Positions 35,777 to 47,776 are shown, counted from the first letter of the stretch. The stretch: 64,000 bases of DNA from Trematomus loennbergii (GCA_012861695.1 JAAOOA010000096.1:62001-126000); one strand, 5' to 3'. The notes: generated by a model from the letters alone, not told the origin. Program-made: numbers and translations.

Positions 35777-36388
35777 TTTTTTTGGTATTTTCACAAATAG
35801 AATTAAGGTTTCACAAATCTGAAACTGTGTTATAAAGAATGTTTAGCCTCTCTGGGATAATCCAGTCCAGATTTGATGAGTCTAGGTATAGTGGTTTTAG
35901 ATCAGGACCTGGTCTAATGTGGTCTACATGTAAAAAAGCACTGAAATCTCCCTTTTTTGTATTTTCACAAATAGAATTAAGGTTTCACAAATCTGAAACT
36001 GTGTTATAAAGAATGTTTAGCCTCTCTGGGATAATCCAGTCCAGATTTGATGAGTCTAGGTATAGTGGTTTTAGATCAGGACCTGGTCTAATGTGGTCTA
36101 CATGTAAAAAAGCACTGAAATCTCCCTTTTTTGTATTTTACAAATAGAATTAAGGTTTCACAAATCTGAAACTGTGTTATAAAGAATGTTTAGCCTCTCT
36201 GGGATAATCCAGTCCAGATTTGATGAGTCTAGGTATAGGTTTTAGATCAGGACCTGGTCTAATGTGGCCAGGATGCGAAAAAGCACTAAAATCTCTCTTT
36301 TTTGTATTTTCACAAATAGAATTAAGGTTTCACAAATCTGAAACTGTGTTATAAAGAATGTTTAGCCTCTCTGGGATAATCCAGTCCA
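35777..36388. repeat. Tandem repeat, about 174-bp unit, 3.5 copies
   Basis: The block TATTTTCACAAATAGAATTA...CTGGGATAATCCAGTCC starts at 35786, 35960, 36134 and 36305, so the period is 174, 174 and 171. It lies in the intron between exons 2 and 3 of the Myb-like relic. Confidence 0.95.
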
Positions 36389-36593
36389 AATAAATCGGCT
36401 ATGCAGCGATTTAAGAGGTTCAAACACGGAGGATTGTTCCTTTTTGAAGAGTGCTTCATGTATGCTTGAACTTTGTTTAATGTTGTTGAGGCAAGTTAAA
36501 CATAAAATATGATGAATATTATGAAATAAACATGATTGTGAACATCAGTTCGATGCGTAACGTTCTTTCAAGACAAAGTTACAGTGTGTGTAC

Positions 36594-36689
36594 CTTTGCG
36601 TTTGGTTGCTGGTAAGGAGGACGACCGAGCGCTGTGATCTAGAATGCAAAGCTCGCTTGTTTCCAATCCCGAGAGTTGTCCATCCTCGC
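36594..36689 (-). pseudogene. Harbinger Myb-like partner, exon 2
   Basis: 96 bp bounded by CTGTTTCAG and GTACAC. It reads EDGQLSGLETSEL and SSSLPATKRK. Its phase agrees with both neighbouring exons. Confidence 0.6.
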
Positions 36690-36930
36690 CTGAAACAGAC
36701 GATTAGTGCCATGAGTTAGTGAAGCAAATTACAGAAACACTACACAGTTATTCACAAGTCAAAACGTTTTCATACGGCCGAGAATATCTAGCTAGCTAGA
36801 TGTAGCTAGCTCGGGGCCGGTGTTAGCCTATTCAGCCTAGCATGGCTAGCTTGATCTACTGAGCAAATAAAAGTACATCTGAGACCATTATTGTGCAGAT
36901 TAAAACCCCAGTGCATGTAGTTGATTTTAC

Positions 36931-37160
36931 CTTCGTCGTGGTCGTCATCGTTGGCCACTGAATCCGCCGTTTGTAGTCCTGAGTTTCTTTATTTTTAGCC
37001 GGCTGTGCACGATTCCCAGGTCGAGTGAAAGCTACTGAACTGGCTTCAGTAGCATTCCCTGGGTCGCGTCCTCGGCGTAGATCTCCAGAAGCGCCGACAC
37101 CTCCTCATCATTTCTTGATGCTTGCCATAACTGCTTTCAAAAACATTTCGTTTTTGTAGC
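36931..37160 (-). pseudogene. Harbinger Myb-like partner, exon 1 region
   Basis: One frame reads NDEEVSALLEIYAEDATQGM, resembling the first helices of a SANT/Myb-like domain. After frame changes it ends SGLQTADSVANDDDHDE with a GTAAAA donor at 36930. The middle of the SANT domain appears deleted. The ATG is unclear. Confidence 0.5.
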
Positions 37161-37929
37161 GAGGAAAAACAATGGCGTCTCCACACAACATTTTCACAGT
37201 TGTACGGGCGTGGTTTGCAATTCGCCCAGCCAATCAGCACTGGGGCACTTTTCACCCACAGAAAAGTACGCTCTCCAGCGGGCTCTAAAAATGGGGGTAA
37301 AAGTACCCGAGATTAAGTACGATTTTTGGTGTGAACGCGACATAAGGGGTACTCACGGAACTAAACGCGAAAAAGTACGGTGAAAAGTACTCCGGTGTGA
37401 ACGCGGCTATTGTCCAGCAGTGAGCTTTTATTCTATAAAACGTTTTAAAATCTACTTTATAGCTTGTAGTAACTCACGGGAGGCTTCTTTTATTTTATTT
37501 GTATTTATAATCATTTTAATTTTTCGTCAGAATGTATTATGGTGCATTATTTACCAATTTTTTTTCTCAAAAAACAGTGCATTGTGTGTTTATTAAATTA
37601 GTTAGTTTTTAAGGAAGGCCAGAGCTTCAGCTGCGTCAAATAGATTGTTCCCTTTAGTTAACGTTATTTAAAAGATAATTATATTCCTATTTGATCATGT
37701 CCCCTTTATTGTATTATGGACCCAAAGAGCAATGTGAGCGTCCATTCCCATTGGATAACGGAGGATTTTACACCCGGAAGTAAGTATTCTCCTTACTGTC
37801 GATTGATTTTATTTACAGTGATATCTGCACTACTCATCAACTCAAAAACACCAGATTATCCTTGTTAATTACACAACATTGATCCTCAGCTATGGGACTA
37901 CACCATGTGCTTAGAACGTGTCCTACCCC

Positions 37930-38340
37930 CCCCCCCCCCTTAGGTCACAGGCTCCTCCAACAGTGCAACACAATAAAACAGATACACACAAAAAATAGTG
38001 CAAGTAAATACAAAAAAAGAAAATAGTAAAATAGTAAAAAAGTGAAATAGTGCAATAAGAGTCTATATACAAGTGATTGGAATATGATATATTAGATAAA
38101 TAATTTCTAAGTAGCAGCCAGATGAATGTTATGGATGTTGTTTCTAAGTTCAGGTGTTTAATAGTCTTATGGCCTGTGGGATGAAACTGTCCCTGAGTCT
38201 GGTGGTTTTAGTCCGGATGCTGCGGTACCGCCTGCCAGACGGCAGCAGACAGAACAGTTTGTGGCTGGGGTGATGGGGGTCTTTTATAATCCTGAGGGCT
38301 TTCTTTAAGGTTAACCTGGTATTTTTACTCCACTACATTT
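37930..38340 (-). pseudogene. LINE C-terminal fragment and 3' UTR
   Basis: On the minus strand 38330-38150 reads KALRIIKDPHHPSHKLF and LPSGRRYRSIRTKTTRL, then IPQAIRLLN. This is a common C-terminus of fish jockey-superfamily LINEs. The following part to 37930 resembles its 3' UTR (TTGCACTGTTGGAGGAGCC). A related 3' UTR scrap is at about 38597-38720. Both lie in the loop of fold-back D. Confidence 0.65.
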
Positions 38341-38719
38341 ATTTTAGTTACTTTACAGATTTGGATTAATGATGTGAAATATAAACAACCCTTAAATCAG
38401 ACTTTAGTTACACCTGAGTAAAATTCAGTGAAGGTGATTGTCAAGTGCCAACAATCAGGCGAGATATTTGGTAGTGGGTGCTTGAGAAGACTAAATATTT
38501 ATCTGCAGATCCCTATAAAGTATATTCATTACTCGTTATTCTCTACTAATAGTTAATTAAAAACTGTATATAATGGCTATTTTGCACATCCCTTTCAAGA
38601 TTTCAAGATTTTCTAAGGTTTATTGACATATCATATACACAACTACGGTGTAGTTATGCAATGAATGAAAAACTTGGGTCACAGGTTCCTCAACAGTGCA
38701 TTACAAGACATCTATCGAT

Positions 38720-39590
38720 ATCTGTGTACCTCCACCATTAAACATATTCTGCACATTTCTTATACTATCTACATACATCTTATAAGAGTATAATTAATAT
38801 GTATAATATCAGTTAAAATAAGTGCTTCAACATAGTTAACATTGCAGGAAAGTTGATTGTCAAGTTCCAAAACAAACCATGCAATATATTAGACGTTAAG
38901 TACTTTGTCAGGCTTAATATCTGTAGATACCCCCAAAGCTTTTTTCTTATTTAAAAGAAGACCTTAACCTAAAGTATTCTTTAATGTTTAAATAAAGCCT
39001 TATTAGTTTGTCTGTTTTGCACATCCTCCTATCAGGCACTAAACTGTTTTATTGTAGAGATCACTTACAGTATCTTCTTGATATTTTCTATTCTATATTA
39101 TTTATATCATTGACCTTCCACTTTCCCACTATATTAAGAGTATGTACTCTTAATATTTAAATGTTTTCATCAAATATAACACATTCAAAAGTGCTTTACA
39201 AAAATGAAAGACATTAAGAAAAAGGCATTTTAAAACAGTCATTAAAAAGCAACACAATCTACCTGCATTGCAATTACTCTAAACGTGTAATAACGTGCTT
39301 TAACCAGTAGGAGGTGCGGGTTAAAAAGCTGTCAAGTTTACAGTGTTAACAAAATAAAATATACTGCTGTTTCTGGTTTAGTTTACGACGGATATATTCT
39401 GTTATTGTTTTGATATTTGTAACACAAAAGCGATGTAAAAAACCCACAGCAACACAGAAAAGATGGTCTTAACATGACCCAGCGGTCTAGTAGTTAATAA
39501 AAAACAATAATATCAAAACAAATTATTACTACTAACTTTATTGTGAAATTAAAACAGAACGGTAAAAGAATAGTTTCCGGTCTATTCTGA
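38720..39590. other. Loop of element D, nothing recognised
   Basis: AT-rich sequence without recognisable coding content. Confidence 0.4.
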
Positions 39591-41106
39591 GGCCCGATCT
39601 CTGTAGATAAATAAAGAACTACGACAGATGTGTAATGTTTAATGCAGCCAAACCATTCATTACAATGCATTCATGTGATGACTTTCAAAGAGTAAAGCAA
39701 GCACTGCTGAATAAAGTATGATTTTATCTTTTACGAAACGTTTTTTTTCATATGGAATGCAGTTGGAGGTCAACCAATCACAGAGCTTGAGGCAAAGCGG
39801 AACAATAGCTGAGGATTCTGGGTAGTGTAGTGTCTTCGGCCATCCTAAACTCTGAACAATATTTGTTTCTCCGAATCGAAGGGGAAAATTACAAAAGCAT
39901 TGTACACAATTTAAACCAATCAATGTTGTGTAATTAACAAGGATAATCTGGTGTTTTTGAGTTGATGAGTAGTGCAGATATCACTGTAAAATCAATCGAC
40001 AGTAAGGAGAATACTTACTTCCGGGTGTAAAATCCTCCGTTATCCAATGGGAATGGACGCTCACATTGCTCTCTGTGTCCGTAATACAATAAAGGGGACA
40101 TGATCAAATAGGAATATAATTATCTTTTAAATAACGTTAACTAAAGGGAACAATCTATTTGACACAGCTGAAGCTCTGGCCTTCCTTAAAAACTAACTAA
40201 TTTAATAAAAATCACAGTTGTATTACACACAATGCACTGTTTTTTGAGAACAAAAATTGGTAATAATGCACCATAATACATTCTGACGAAAAATAAAATG
40301 ATTATGAATACAAATAAAATAAAAGAAGCCTCCCGTGAGTTACTACAAGCTATAAAGTAGATTTTAAAAACGTTTTATAGAAAAAAGCTCACTGCGGGAC
40401 GTTGTAGAAATGCGTGTGTGCACCACGACAAAGGAGCCTCATTCACTTTACATTGGGGTTGTTTGCGTGGTGCAGACACGTAAATGTAGCAAAGTTCGTG
40501 ACTCCACCACGCACTGCGGTGTTAAGGAGTCGTGGTGGAGTCACGCATTCTGGTGAGACCAGGTTGAATTGGTCCAAATGGACCAATCTGCGGAGCCGTC
40601 ACGTTACACACACACACTTGGCGGGACGTTGCGAGGCTCTCTGCTGTGAGGAACGGACAGTGTGAGCTGGCTTACTGGTGAGGGGTCGGCGAGACAGCGA
40701 GATACCGCGGAACTCAGCCTGAGCACACACACAGACTCACAGCCTCGCCGCGTCCCGCCGTCTCAGGCTGAGAAATCCGCGGAGCTGCAGCTGAGAAAAG
40801 ATTGAACACGGCACCCAGACTCCACGCAGCATTCTCATCTGTTTGTCATTACTGGTGTCATTTTCTGGTTGCTAACAAACGCCGTTGTATCACATAAACA
40901 CACATCAGAGCACAGTGGGCTCATAGGGAGGGGGGGCAGGAGCTCCAACAAGCCGTTTAGGACAGAGAGTGAATACACATACTATACAGAGATGCTGTAT
41001 GAGAAACCAATGTGAGTTTGTAAAATTGCACAATATAAATCTATTCTCGTAGACCTCAACAATGGAATTATGATCAGTGGAAATGGCCATGACATGGGAC
41101 CTTTAA

Positions 41107-41530
41107 TGGAGACATGTTGAAAGTTGTTGTCGCTTCATGCCCTCAAGAGGCATTTTATTAAAGTTCTTTGCTTAACATGTTTGTATTTTTCAACTGAAGA
41201 GAGGTTTTCCTACAATTCAAGCAGAAAATGATGTCCCAGGTGTAGGATTTGGGAATTATGGCAGGTTTAAAAAAAACATTTAAGGCGAATTTCAAGCTCT
41301 CCTCCACTCTAGCTGTGACATCACGCACTCTAACCCTTAAAGAGCTGCGCAATACACACTCATGTTAAAATCTGAAGAAGGCCTCTTTACCAAGCTCCAA
41401 ACTAAGTTAAATATCTCAAAAAGTGTAAAAAGTTGCACAGCATTCGCACTAATAAGAAGAAGAAGAAGATGAAGTTGAAGAATAAAGAAACAGAAGAACA
41501 ATAGTGGAATGCTGTTGCACAGAGTTCACA
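41107..41530 (+). repeat. XBR repeat, copy 5, right part
   Basis: It resumes TGGAGACATGTTGAAAG as in the reference at 24432 and ends with a diverged hairpin region, GGAATGCTGTTGCACAGAG then TTCACACTAA. A (GAA)n-type patch at 41450-41470 precedes the end. Confidence 0.72.
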
Positions 41531-42635
41531 CTAATTACTATAAAATGTAATGTATGGGACTGTGGTAACAAAGTGTTTCAGAGTAGACATGTGAAATGTA
41601 AAAATGATTTTGTTGTGTTCAAAATTCCAGGAAAGACAGACAACTTCTAAGTTTAACTATTTATGATAAGAGAGCAAAATATATATATTCACTTGGCCAA
41701 GGACAAATCACGTCATGGAAATCACAGGCAGCAAAGCTGTTATCTGTAACCACCATATCCGCAAAGAGCCGCGAACCTCGTGCGTCAATACATTTTTATT
41801 ACACAGGGCGTTGCCCGTACATTTATGATTGGTCAAGACTAGCTGAAGAGATACCGTGGTTTATACTTGGTTCTCTTTGGTAGGCACGCAGACTTAGAAA
41901 AAAGTCTCTTGGCAACACGATCCTCCAATCAGCATTCGGCCGGCCTGTGAAGGTTCCTCCCTACTCTATCCACTATCCTACGTAAAAAAAATGTTATGAA
42001 GCTTCTACAGAAAAGTGGAATCTTAGTTATACTGATTCCCAGCTATGCGTGGGCGCGGAGCTAACCCAGGCGGCCAAGGCCATAGCCTCAATAACTCATT
42101 GTTTCTACAGTGCCTGCACCTGGCTTCTGCTACTTTCTATTGCAAGCTAAAACTTTCTTGCTATGACTTTTCCCTTCGTTCCTATCCAACCCATCAAAAC
42201 TTGGGGTTGGTGATTGTGTCTGTTTATTCCAAAATCATAGCACAAATAAGCAAATAATGTAATAATAAGAATCAGTCTTTCTAATGTTATATAAAAATAG
42301 ACTCCACAATTTCCATCTATTTAACTGTTAGATATTGAAATTATGATCCCATAGATGTGTCTCCCATCAACTAAAACCCCTGACTTTTCTCAACTCAGTG
42401 TTTACATGCTTTAATCCAAAGAAAATCAATAATATCTTTAAAATGCAAAGAGGTGTTGTGATAAGGGTTTTTAAAAGCCTATCTACCGATTTGATCAAAT
42501 ATGAAAGTCAGCCAAATTACTATCGATACTGCAAGGAGACGTATTGTGTGAAGAGAAATTAAAGATGGTGTTGAATTGCTGATATATCATGATCCACGTC
42601 ATGCATGCAATTTGGCTGAGGGAGTTCTTCCGGTT
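41531..42635. other. Spacer, nothing recognised
   Basis: No supported gene or repeat family. Confidence 0.35.
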
Positions 42636-42639
42636 TGTC

Positions 42640-43010
42640 CAAAAGTCTTCTAATCAGGGCTCTATAAATAAATAACTACGGCAGATGTTTAATATTTAAT
42701 GCAGCCGAACCGTTTATTACAATGCATTTATGTGATGACTTCCAAAGAGAAACGCATAAAACGCACATGCCGAATAAAGTATTATTATTTTTTTTTACGA
42801 ATTTTTTTTTTTTTTTCTTAACGTATAAACTCCTGAGGTGCGGCGGCGTCTACACAACGATAGCTGAGGATTATGGGTAGTGTAGTTTCTTCCGCTATCT
42901 GAAAACTCAGAAAAAACGATTTTTTTTCTGAATCGAAGGGGAAAAACACAAAAGCATTGTAGACAATTTAAACCAAACAATGTTGTGTAATTAACAAGGA
43001 CAAACATCCG
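42640..43010. repeat. Partial second copy of element D
   Basis: It parallels 39597-39945 (TTTAATGCAGCC, GTGATGACTT, ATAGCTGAGGATT, GGGTAGTGTAG, CAATGTTGTGTAATTAACAA). Only this internal half is present. Confidence 0.75.
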
Positions 43011-43440
43011 GCAGCGAGAGCTGCGTCCCTAGCAACCACCTTAGTTACCATGAAAACGCAGAGACTGGAAATACTGTTTTCTTGTCATGAGAGTGAACGA
43101 TCACTTCACATGGGCGCTGGTCAATAGAAATGAATGGGGGAAAGACGTAGCAATCTCACAATTTAAGGGGGTGCGCGCAGAGCAACCTCTACAGTTGAAA
43201 TATGTAGTATGTTCTCCCCTCTGTGAATCGCAGAGAGGCCCGCTATAGTAACTGACATTCAAACAGAGACTGAACAGGCAGATTCGAAGGATTATTTCTT
43301 TGGAAATGTTATTTTATTAAATCAGGTTTTTTTTCGGTAAAACTAATGAAAAATATAACAAAAAAATATTAAAAAAATATATATTTAAAAAAAATATTTT
43401 TTTTTTAATGTTTTAAAAAAAAAAAAATTGGAATATCTTA
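43011..43440. other. Spacer with A/T runs
   Basis: Poly-A and poly-T runs occur at 43330-43430. Nothing else is recognised. Confidence 0.35.
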
Positions 43441-43483
43441 GGCCCTCACAGAGGGCCTAGAGGGCCCTGACGGCTCGCCACTG
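43441..43483. mobile_element. hAT MITE right end, solitary
   Basis: AGGGCCCTGACGGCTCGCCACTG is the inverse of the end of the 84-bp MITE at 56952. The matching left end is not nearby. Confidence 0.6.
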
Positions 43484-44226
43484 GAAAGTACAATAGAGTA
43501 CTTCTCGCTAGAAATGTAATCAAAAAACACTTTAATGGCCAAGCAATCCTACAATTCAGATTTTCAACAAAAAATAAGTTGCGCTATGTTTTCACACTGG
43601 AAAAGTTGACGTTCACGTGACATGGGCACTGGCCATTAGAAATCAATAGGAAAAAAACATACTACGTTTTGCCCTGTGGACCAATGTAGATATTACATGT
43701 GTCTTTGTGAGACTGGGTTGATTTGATACACCCCAACAATTGAGCATTGTTTCATGAAGGAGTTAACAGGAGGGAGCTGTGAAGCCGCGGTGGGAAATTT
43801 GGGGTTATTGAGTTAGATATGAAATTTCATTTGACCAAGCCACAGACAATGTCAAGGCAGGGTGTGGTAGACCGACGATAGATGCCCTAACGATCCCGGA
43901 ATCCTCCCAGGACCTCAAAAACACTTGAAAGCATAAATGACCCGTCTCGTTTTACTGCCCCCCCAATCTGTGCAGATATTGCTGAGTGGGCAGGAGCAGT
44001 GGCAGGAGCTAGGATGGCACAGGCTGGCCTCACCTGTAAAGCATATCTCAGCCTCCCCCCATCGATCTGCCCCTGAACACCGTCTGGGCTCCGGGGGGGG
44101 GGATCTCGTTGCCACGGTGCCCTTGGTGAAGGCCGGTGTCCAGTGACAAGCAAAAGACTGAGACAGAGTGAGTGAGAGAGAGGAGGAAGCTTCTGTGTGA
44201 GCACTACAGTACATACAGGATATGAT

Positions 44227-44230
<4 letters not shown>
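43484..44230. other. Spacer, nothing recognised
   Basis: Open frames at 43887-44270 overlap a CA tract and show no known domain. Confidence 0.35.

Positions 44231-44262
<32 letters not shown>
44231..44262. repeat. (CA)n microsatellite
   Basis: About 16 CA units. Confidence 0.95.
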
Positions 44263-44629
44263 ACGTGCACAATTTATCCTTATTTAAGGATTTTAGTTTT
44301 TACTGAAAAGTCTTGCTGATGAATCTCAGACTTCAGAGCGGTTAAATTCTGAGATTTCAATTTTTTTTAATCTAAATAACGAAGTACAACAAAGCATGTT
44401 ATTGCAGTTGGAATTCTAAGATTCAATTGTGAATTTTTAGGGAAAAGTTTGGTGTTATTAATGACTTGAGATTTAAATTGTTGTCTAAACTGAGAATAAA
44501 GACAGAAAGTCTACAGGTCCAGACAGCACACATTAGTCATTTGCATTTATTTATGGGAATTTAACAGCCAGACTGTGTTTGTTGGTTTTATTCTATTATT
44601 ATATAGTTTGGGTCCCTACATCCATTCGC

Positions 44630-44728
44630 TTCATCCCTCCACCTCTACATCCCTCCACCTCTACATCCCTCCACCTCATATCCCTCCACCTCTACATCCC
44701 TCCACCTCTTCATCTCTCCACCTCTTCA
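44630..44728. repeat. Minisatellite, 16-bp unit
   Basis: About six tandem copies of CATCCCTCCACCTCTA with small variants. Confidence 0.92.
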
Positions 44729-44751
44729 GGATGTCTCTGCACTGTTTGCCA

Positions 44752-44935
44752 CACGCGGATTCTCGAGGACTTTCCAGCAGTGTAGGGAAAAACTTAAAAA
44801 GGTGAAGAGTGAATATTCCAGAAAACTTGGAAGTGGTTTGACCTGTTGGATGCCATTTACGGACATAGACCGGCCAACGTTGGGAGGGAGGGAGGCCTGG
44901 ACTCGGCAACGGCGTTACTTGAGTCCCTGCATGGT
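44752..44935 (+). pseudogene. Myb/SANT-like exon (Harbinger partner type)
   Basis: One frame reads RTFQQCREKLKKVKSEY. After a frame change it reads KTWKWFDLLDAIYGHRPANV and ALLESLHG, with a GTAAGT donor at 44936. 'QCREKLK.LK.EYR...WFD.LD.I.G.RP' is typical of the SANT-like DNA-binding proteins that accompany fish Harbinger elements. One frameshift lies near 44820. No upstream exon is seen because a minisatellite adjoins. It could also be a decayed host MSANTD-type gene, which I consider less likely. Confidence 0.65.
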
Positions 44936-44939
44936 AAGT

Positions 44940-46130
44940 TTTTGCTAACGCTCTGTTATTTGCTTGAAAGCGTTGTGTCCCTATCTATTCTAAAGCTCAC
45001 TTCTAACAAACAAGTCTATTAAATCCTTACATTTATGTTCGACAACCCATGCTTTTATGGAGCCCCGAAGAGCTACATAGCTAGCTAATTAGCCAACACA
45101 AAGGCAGATAGCATTAGCTAGAGCTATTGTTGCTAACACCATATGTGCCATGGCAATCTCCACCCTCCATAATTGCACTTGCTTCAGTTGCTTGCTACTT
45201 TCTAACGGCGGTGAGAGTGGTGCAGTGACGCTATCTATCTATCGATTAGATTTATGATTCGAAAATTATAAAAGTAGGGTAGACATGTGGATATTATCGG
45301 CTGAACAAAACGTGCATTTATCTAACAGGTTCGTTTTCCACAGACCTTATTTCCAGCTATTTTCCAAAATCCTATGGAGAGAAATCCCATTGCTTTTTTG
45401 TGGAGGGAACCCAAGCGCAGCTTACTTCCGGGTTTTAGGACGCGTCACTGCACCACTAAGTTGATGCGATTTGATTGGATTGTGAGGCAAGGGAAGCCAG
45501 CCGCCTCTGGCTTCCTTGGCATGGCCCTGACCAATCACAGATTGGCAAGGGCATGACGTGACCTCGTCTGATTGGTCAATCCCTCCATTTGTTTCACCAA
45601 GGGAAGTCAATTTCGGCTGGCCTCCTCTCGCAACAGTGAGTGCAATCTACTGTTTTACCATTACATCTAGAGGGGCGCTGTAAAATACTCAATGAGTACT
45701 CTTTGTAAAATACTCAATGAGAATGGGGAGAGATGGGCCGGCAGCAACACACAGCAAAGAAGAATGACCGAAACTAAACGAAGAGTTTTTATTTATTTAT
45801 TAAAATTATAACTACAATCCGAAAAAACAGGGGAAGCCTGGCTTCCCTTGGCCTCCAGGAGAAAACACCACTGGAAATAGGCATGGCAAAACGACTGGAA
45901 TTGTGACTTTTTTTTTTACTTTAGATCATCCATCGTCAGTAATTAAAATAAGCTATACCACTGTGTGGAAATGCTTTGTTACAAGTAACGTAACTAGTTA
46001 GTAAGCAGCTAGTACAATTGTGTGTGACATCCTATTATATACATATATTTATATTCATTATCAACAGGCTGGACATAATGTAATTCACTTTCACAATCAT
46101 TGTAAACATCTAGGGTCAGAATTTTCTTTA
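44940..46130. other. Spacer with short palindromes and one hAT-like end
   Basis: Hairpins with GGAAGCCAG/CTGGCTTCC arms (45492-45515) and GGGAAGCC/GGCTTCCC arms (45831-45847) are present. A CCACTG hAT-like end lies near 45874. No gene recognised. Confidence 0.45.
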
Positions 46131-46132
46131 GT

Positions 46133-46215
46133 TAGTGGGAATGCTGATACAGCATTCCAACTACTTGTTCTTCTACGCACAAATTCTTTATTATTTTATT
46201 TAGTGGGAATTGTAA
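46133..46215 (-). repeat. XBR repeat, copy 6 (end fragment)
   Basis: It contains TAGTGGGAATGC and the hairpin at 46138-46158, followed by about 50 bp of XBR and then unrelated DNA. Confidence 0.8.
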
Positions 46216-46707
46216 GAAATTAAAATCAATGTTTAATGACGTAATTTAGTTTAAACATACAGTAGCTTAAAACTGTTTTATTCTGAAAACATTTCCGGTT
46301 AGCATTGGCTTGTGGCTAACGTTGTTGCTAAAGTTCATTTTGAAAAGCTTTACTGGAAGGAGTCTCCGGATATCAACAGTGACGTCACTTCCGGTTTCAC
46401 GTTAACAACGATTACAGCCGTTAAAATGCATTAAATAAAAAGTCATGAATGAGTCCATGAGGAGAAAAGGCGTGTGGAGTTATGCAATGAATACACAACG
46501 TCTAAATCCTCTGTTATGCGTGATATCGGACATTGGAGAAAGGAGGGCGGACCCCAATGTCACAGCCCCGAGAGAGGAGGAGCGAAGGAGAGATTCAAGC
46601 TGGAGAACCAACGTGTTCTCGCTCTCTTTCCACGGTACCAACTGCGAGACAACATCTGCTCTTGTCTCCACTACTCCTCTGTTTGTTTCATTACCACGCT
46701 AACTTAA

Positions 46708-47681
46708 AGGGCATCTATCATGCAAAATGCACTTTTGTACGTCTTTATACATGAATATGTGTCCCCGGTGTTCCAGGGAACTCACCAAGTGTCAGAAAAC
46801 ACAACCCTCTCTATTTTCCTCCATACCCAAATCTCTAAAAAAGGGCTGCAACAGATCTGATAAAAACTGATACAGATTTGAACACTGTCCTGACGTCAGG
46901 ACGGTGGCGCTACGGCTATTGGGCCAACTCTCCACCTATCAGGGGAATGTGGGGTTGGGCCACGGCCGGCCATTGCCGCTCGAAAGCGCTGGAGACGCTG
47001 TAGTACATATGCCAGGCCTGTAAGTGGCGCTGTAGTCTGCCACAAAAGCAGCGAAGACGACTTCCCGCGCATGTCATCCCGTTTATTCTCCGCTGTGGCT
47101 TTTTTCTCCCTCCCCGAGGCAAGCGTTTGCTCCTGCTGCTTTAATTCAATGCAATCCCTCCCCGTCGAGGCAAGCACTGTAATTCTCTCCGGTTAGTCCA
47201 CCAGCAGATGACAAACACCCACCTCTCCGCCTCTTCCAAGGAACGAGGGGACCGTGCGGCAGAGTTTCAGTTAGGTTTTCTTTCGCCGGGCAAGATGTCC
47301 GTTAAAGTTTAAATCTTCCGGACAAAATTAGAAAAGTGCCGGTAAAAGGTCTTCTTTGTTATTTATTGAGCTTTAAAACAAATGAATAACGACTCTATAT
47401 AATAATATAAGAATAAAACACGGAGGACGGAGATCTCTTTTTCTCCCCTCTTCTGACTTGATCAGAGCACGCTCCCCTCTCCTGCAGGGGGGCGTGGTCA
47501 GCTGCAGCTCACAGAATCGGCCCCTTGCAAAAAACAGGGCTGGAGAACAGCAAATAAAGCGAAATGAGCATGGCTAAAATGCATGATCTGTTTGGTATTT
47601 TGAAAACAGAAACGTATAAATATACCTTATATAGGTATGGCCCTACAATATATCATTTAAATATAGCATGATAGGTGTCCT
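46708..47681 (+). mobile_element. TTAA-flanked TIR element B, copy 1
   Basis: Its ends are AGGGCATCTATCATGC and GCATGATAGGTGTCCT, with TTAA at 46704-46707 and 47682-47685. No transposase. It contains the palindrome around TGACGTCA at 46883-46906. It is similar over its length to copy 2 (52414-53398), which is inverted. Confidence 0.85.
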
Positions 47682-47776
47682 TTAATTAAAGTACCAAATG
47701 TAACCTTTTCAGAGACTCCATTAGTCTCTTATTTTAACTTCTCTCCTGGACGCGAGAACAACGAACACAATTCAAT

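Larger units (their letters stand above)
34177..37412 (+). mobile_element. PIF/Harbinger element in the arm of D
   Basis: The left end is AATAGCCGCGTTCACACC and the right end GGTGTGAACGCGGCTATT. It interrupts the D arm, whose intact counterpart is at 40385-40400. It carries a DDE transposase remnant on the plus strand and a spliced Myb-like gene on the minus strand, the convergent two-gene plan of Harbinger elements. I could not define a clean 3-bp TSD. Confidence 0.85.
34015..40566. mobile_element. Long fold-back element D (650-bp arms)
   Basis: The ends are CAACCTGGTCTCACC and GGTGAGACCAGGTTG. The right arm, 39920-40566, is the inverse of 34015-34176 joined to 37413-37880. AATTGGTC flanks both sides (34007-34014 and 40567-40574). 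An 8-bp duplication (9 if the boundary moves one base) and very long arms would fit a Mutator-like or hAT-like fold-back. The left arm is split by a Harbinger element. No transposase is recognised. Confidence 0.82.
33778..41102. mobile_element. TTAA-flanked element C, copy 2 (with nested elements)
   Basis: It runs from AGGTCATGTCATGC to the inverse end CATGACATGGGACCT, with TTAA at 33774-33777 and 41103-41106. The reference XBR copy has a single TTAA at this point (about 24430), so this is a clean insertion with a 4-bp duplication. Its own sequence is only about 770 bp; the rest is fold-back element D. Confidence 0.85.

Noticed and set aside
43887..44270. Open frames near 44 kb as a host gene
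   Set aside because: No known domain, no clear splice sites, and they run into a CA tract.
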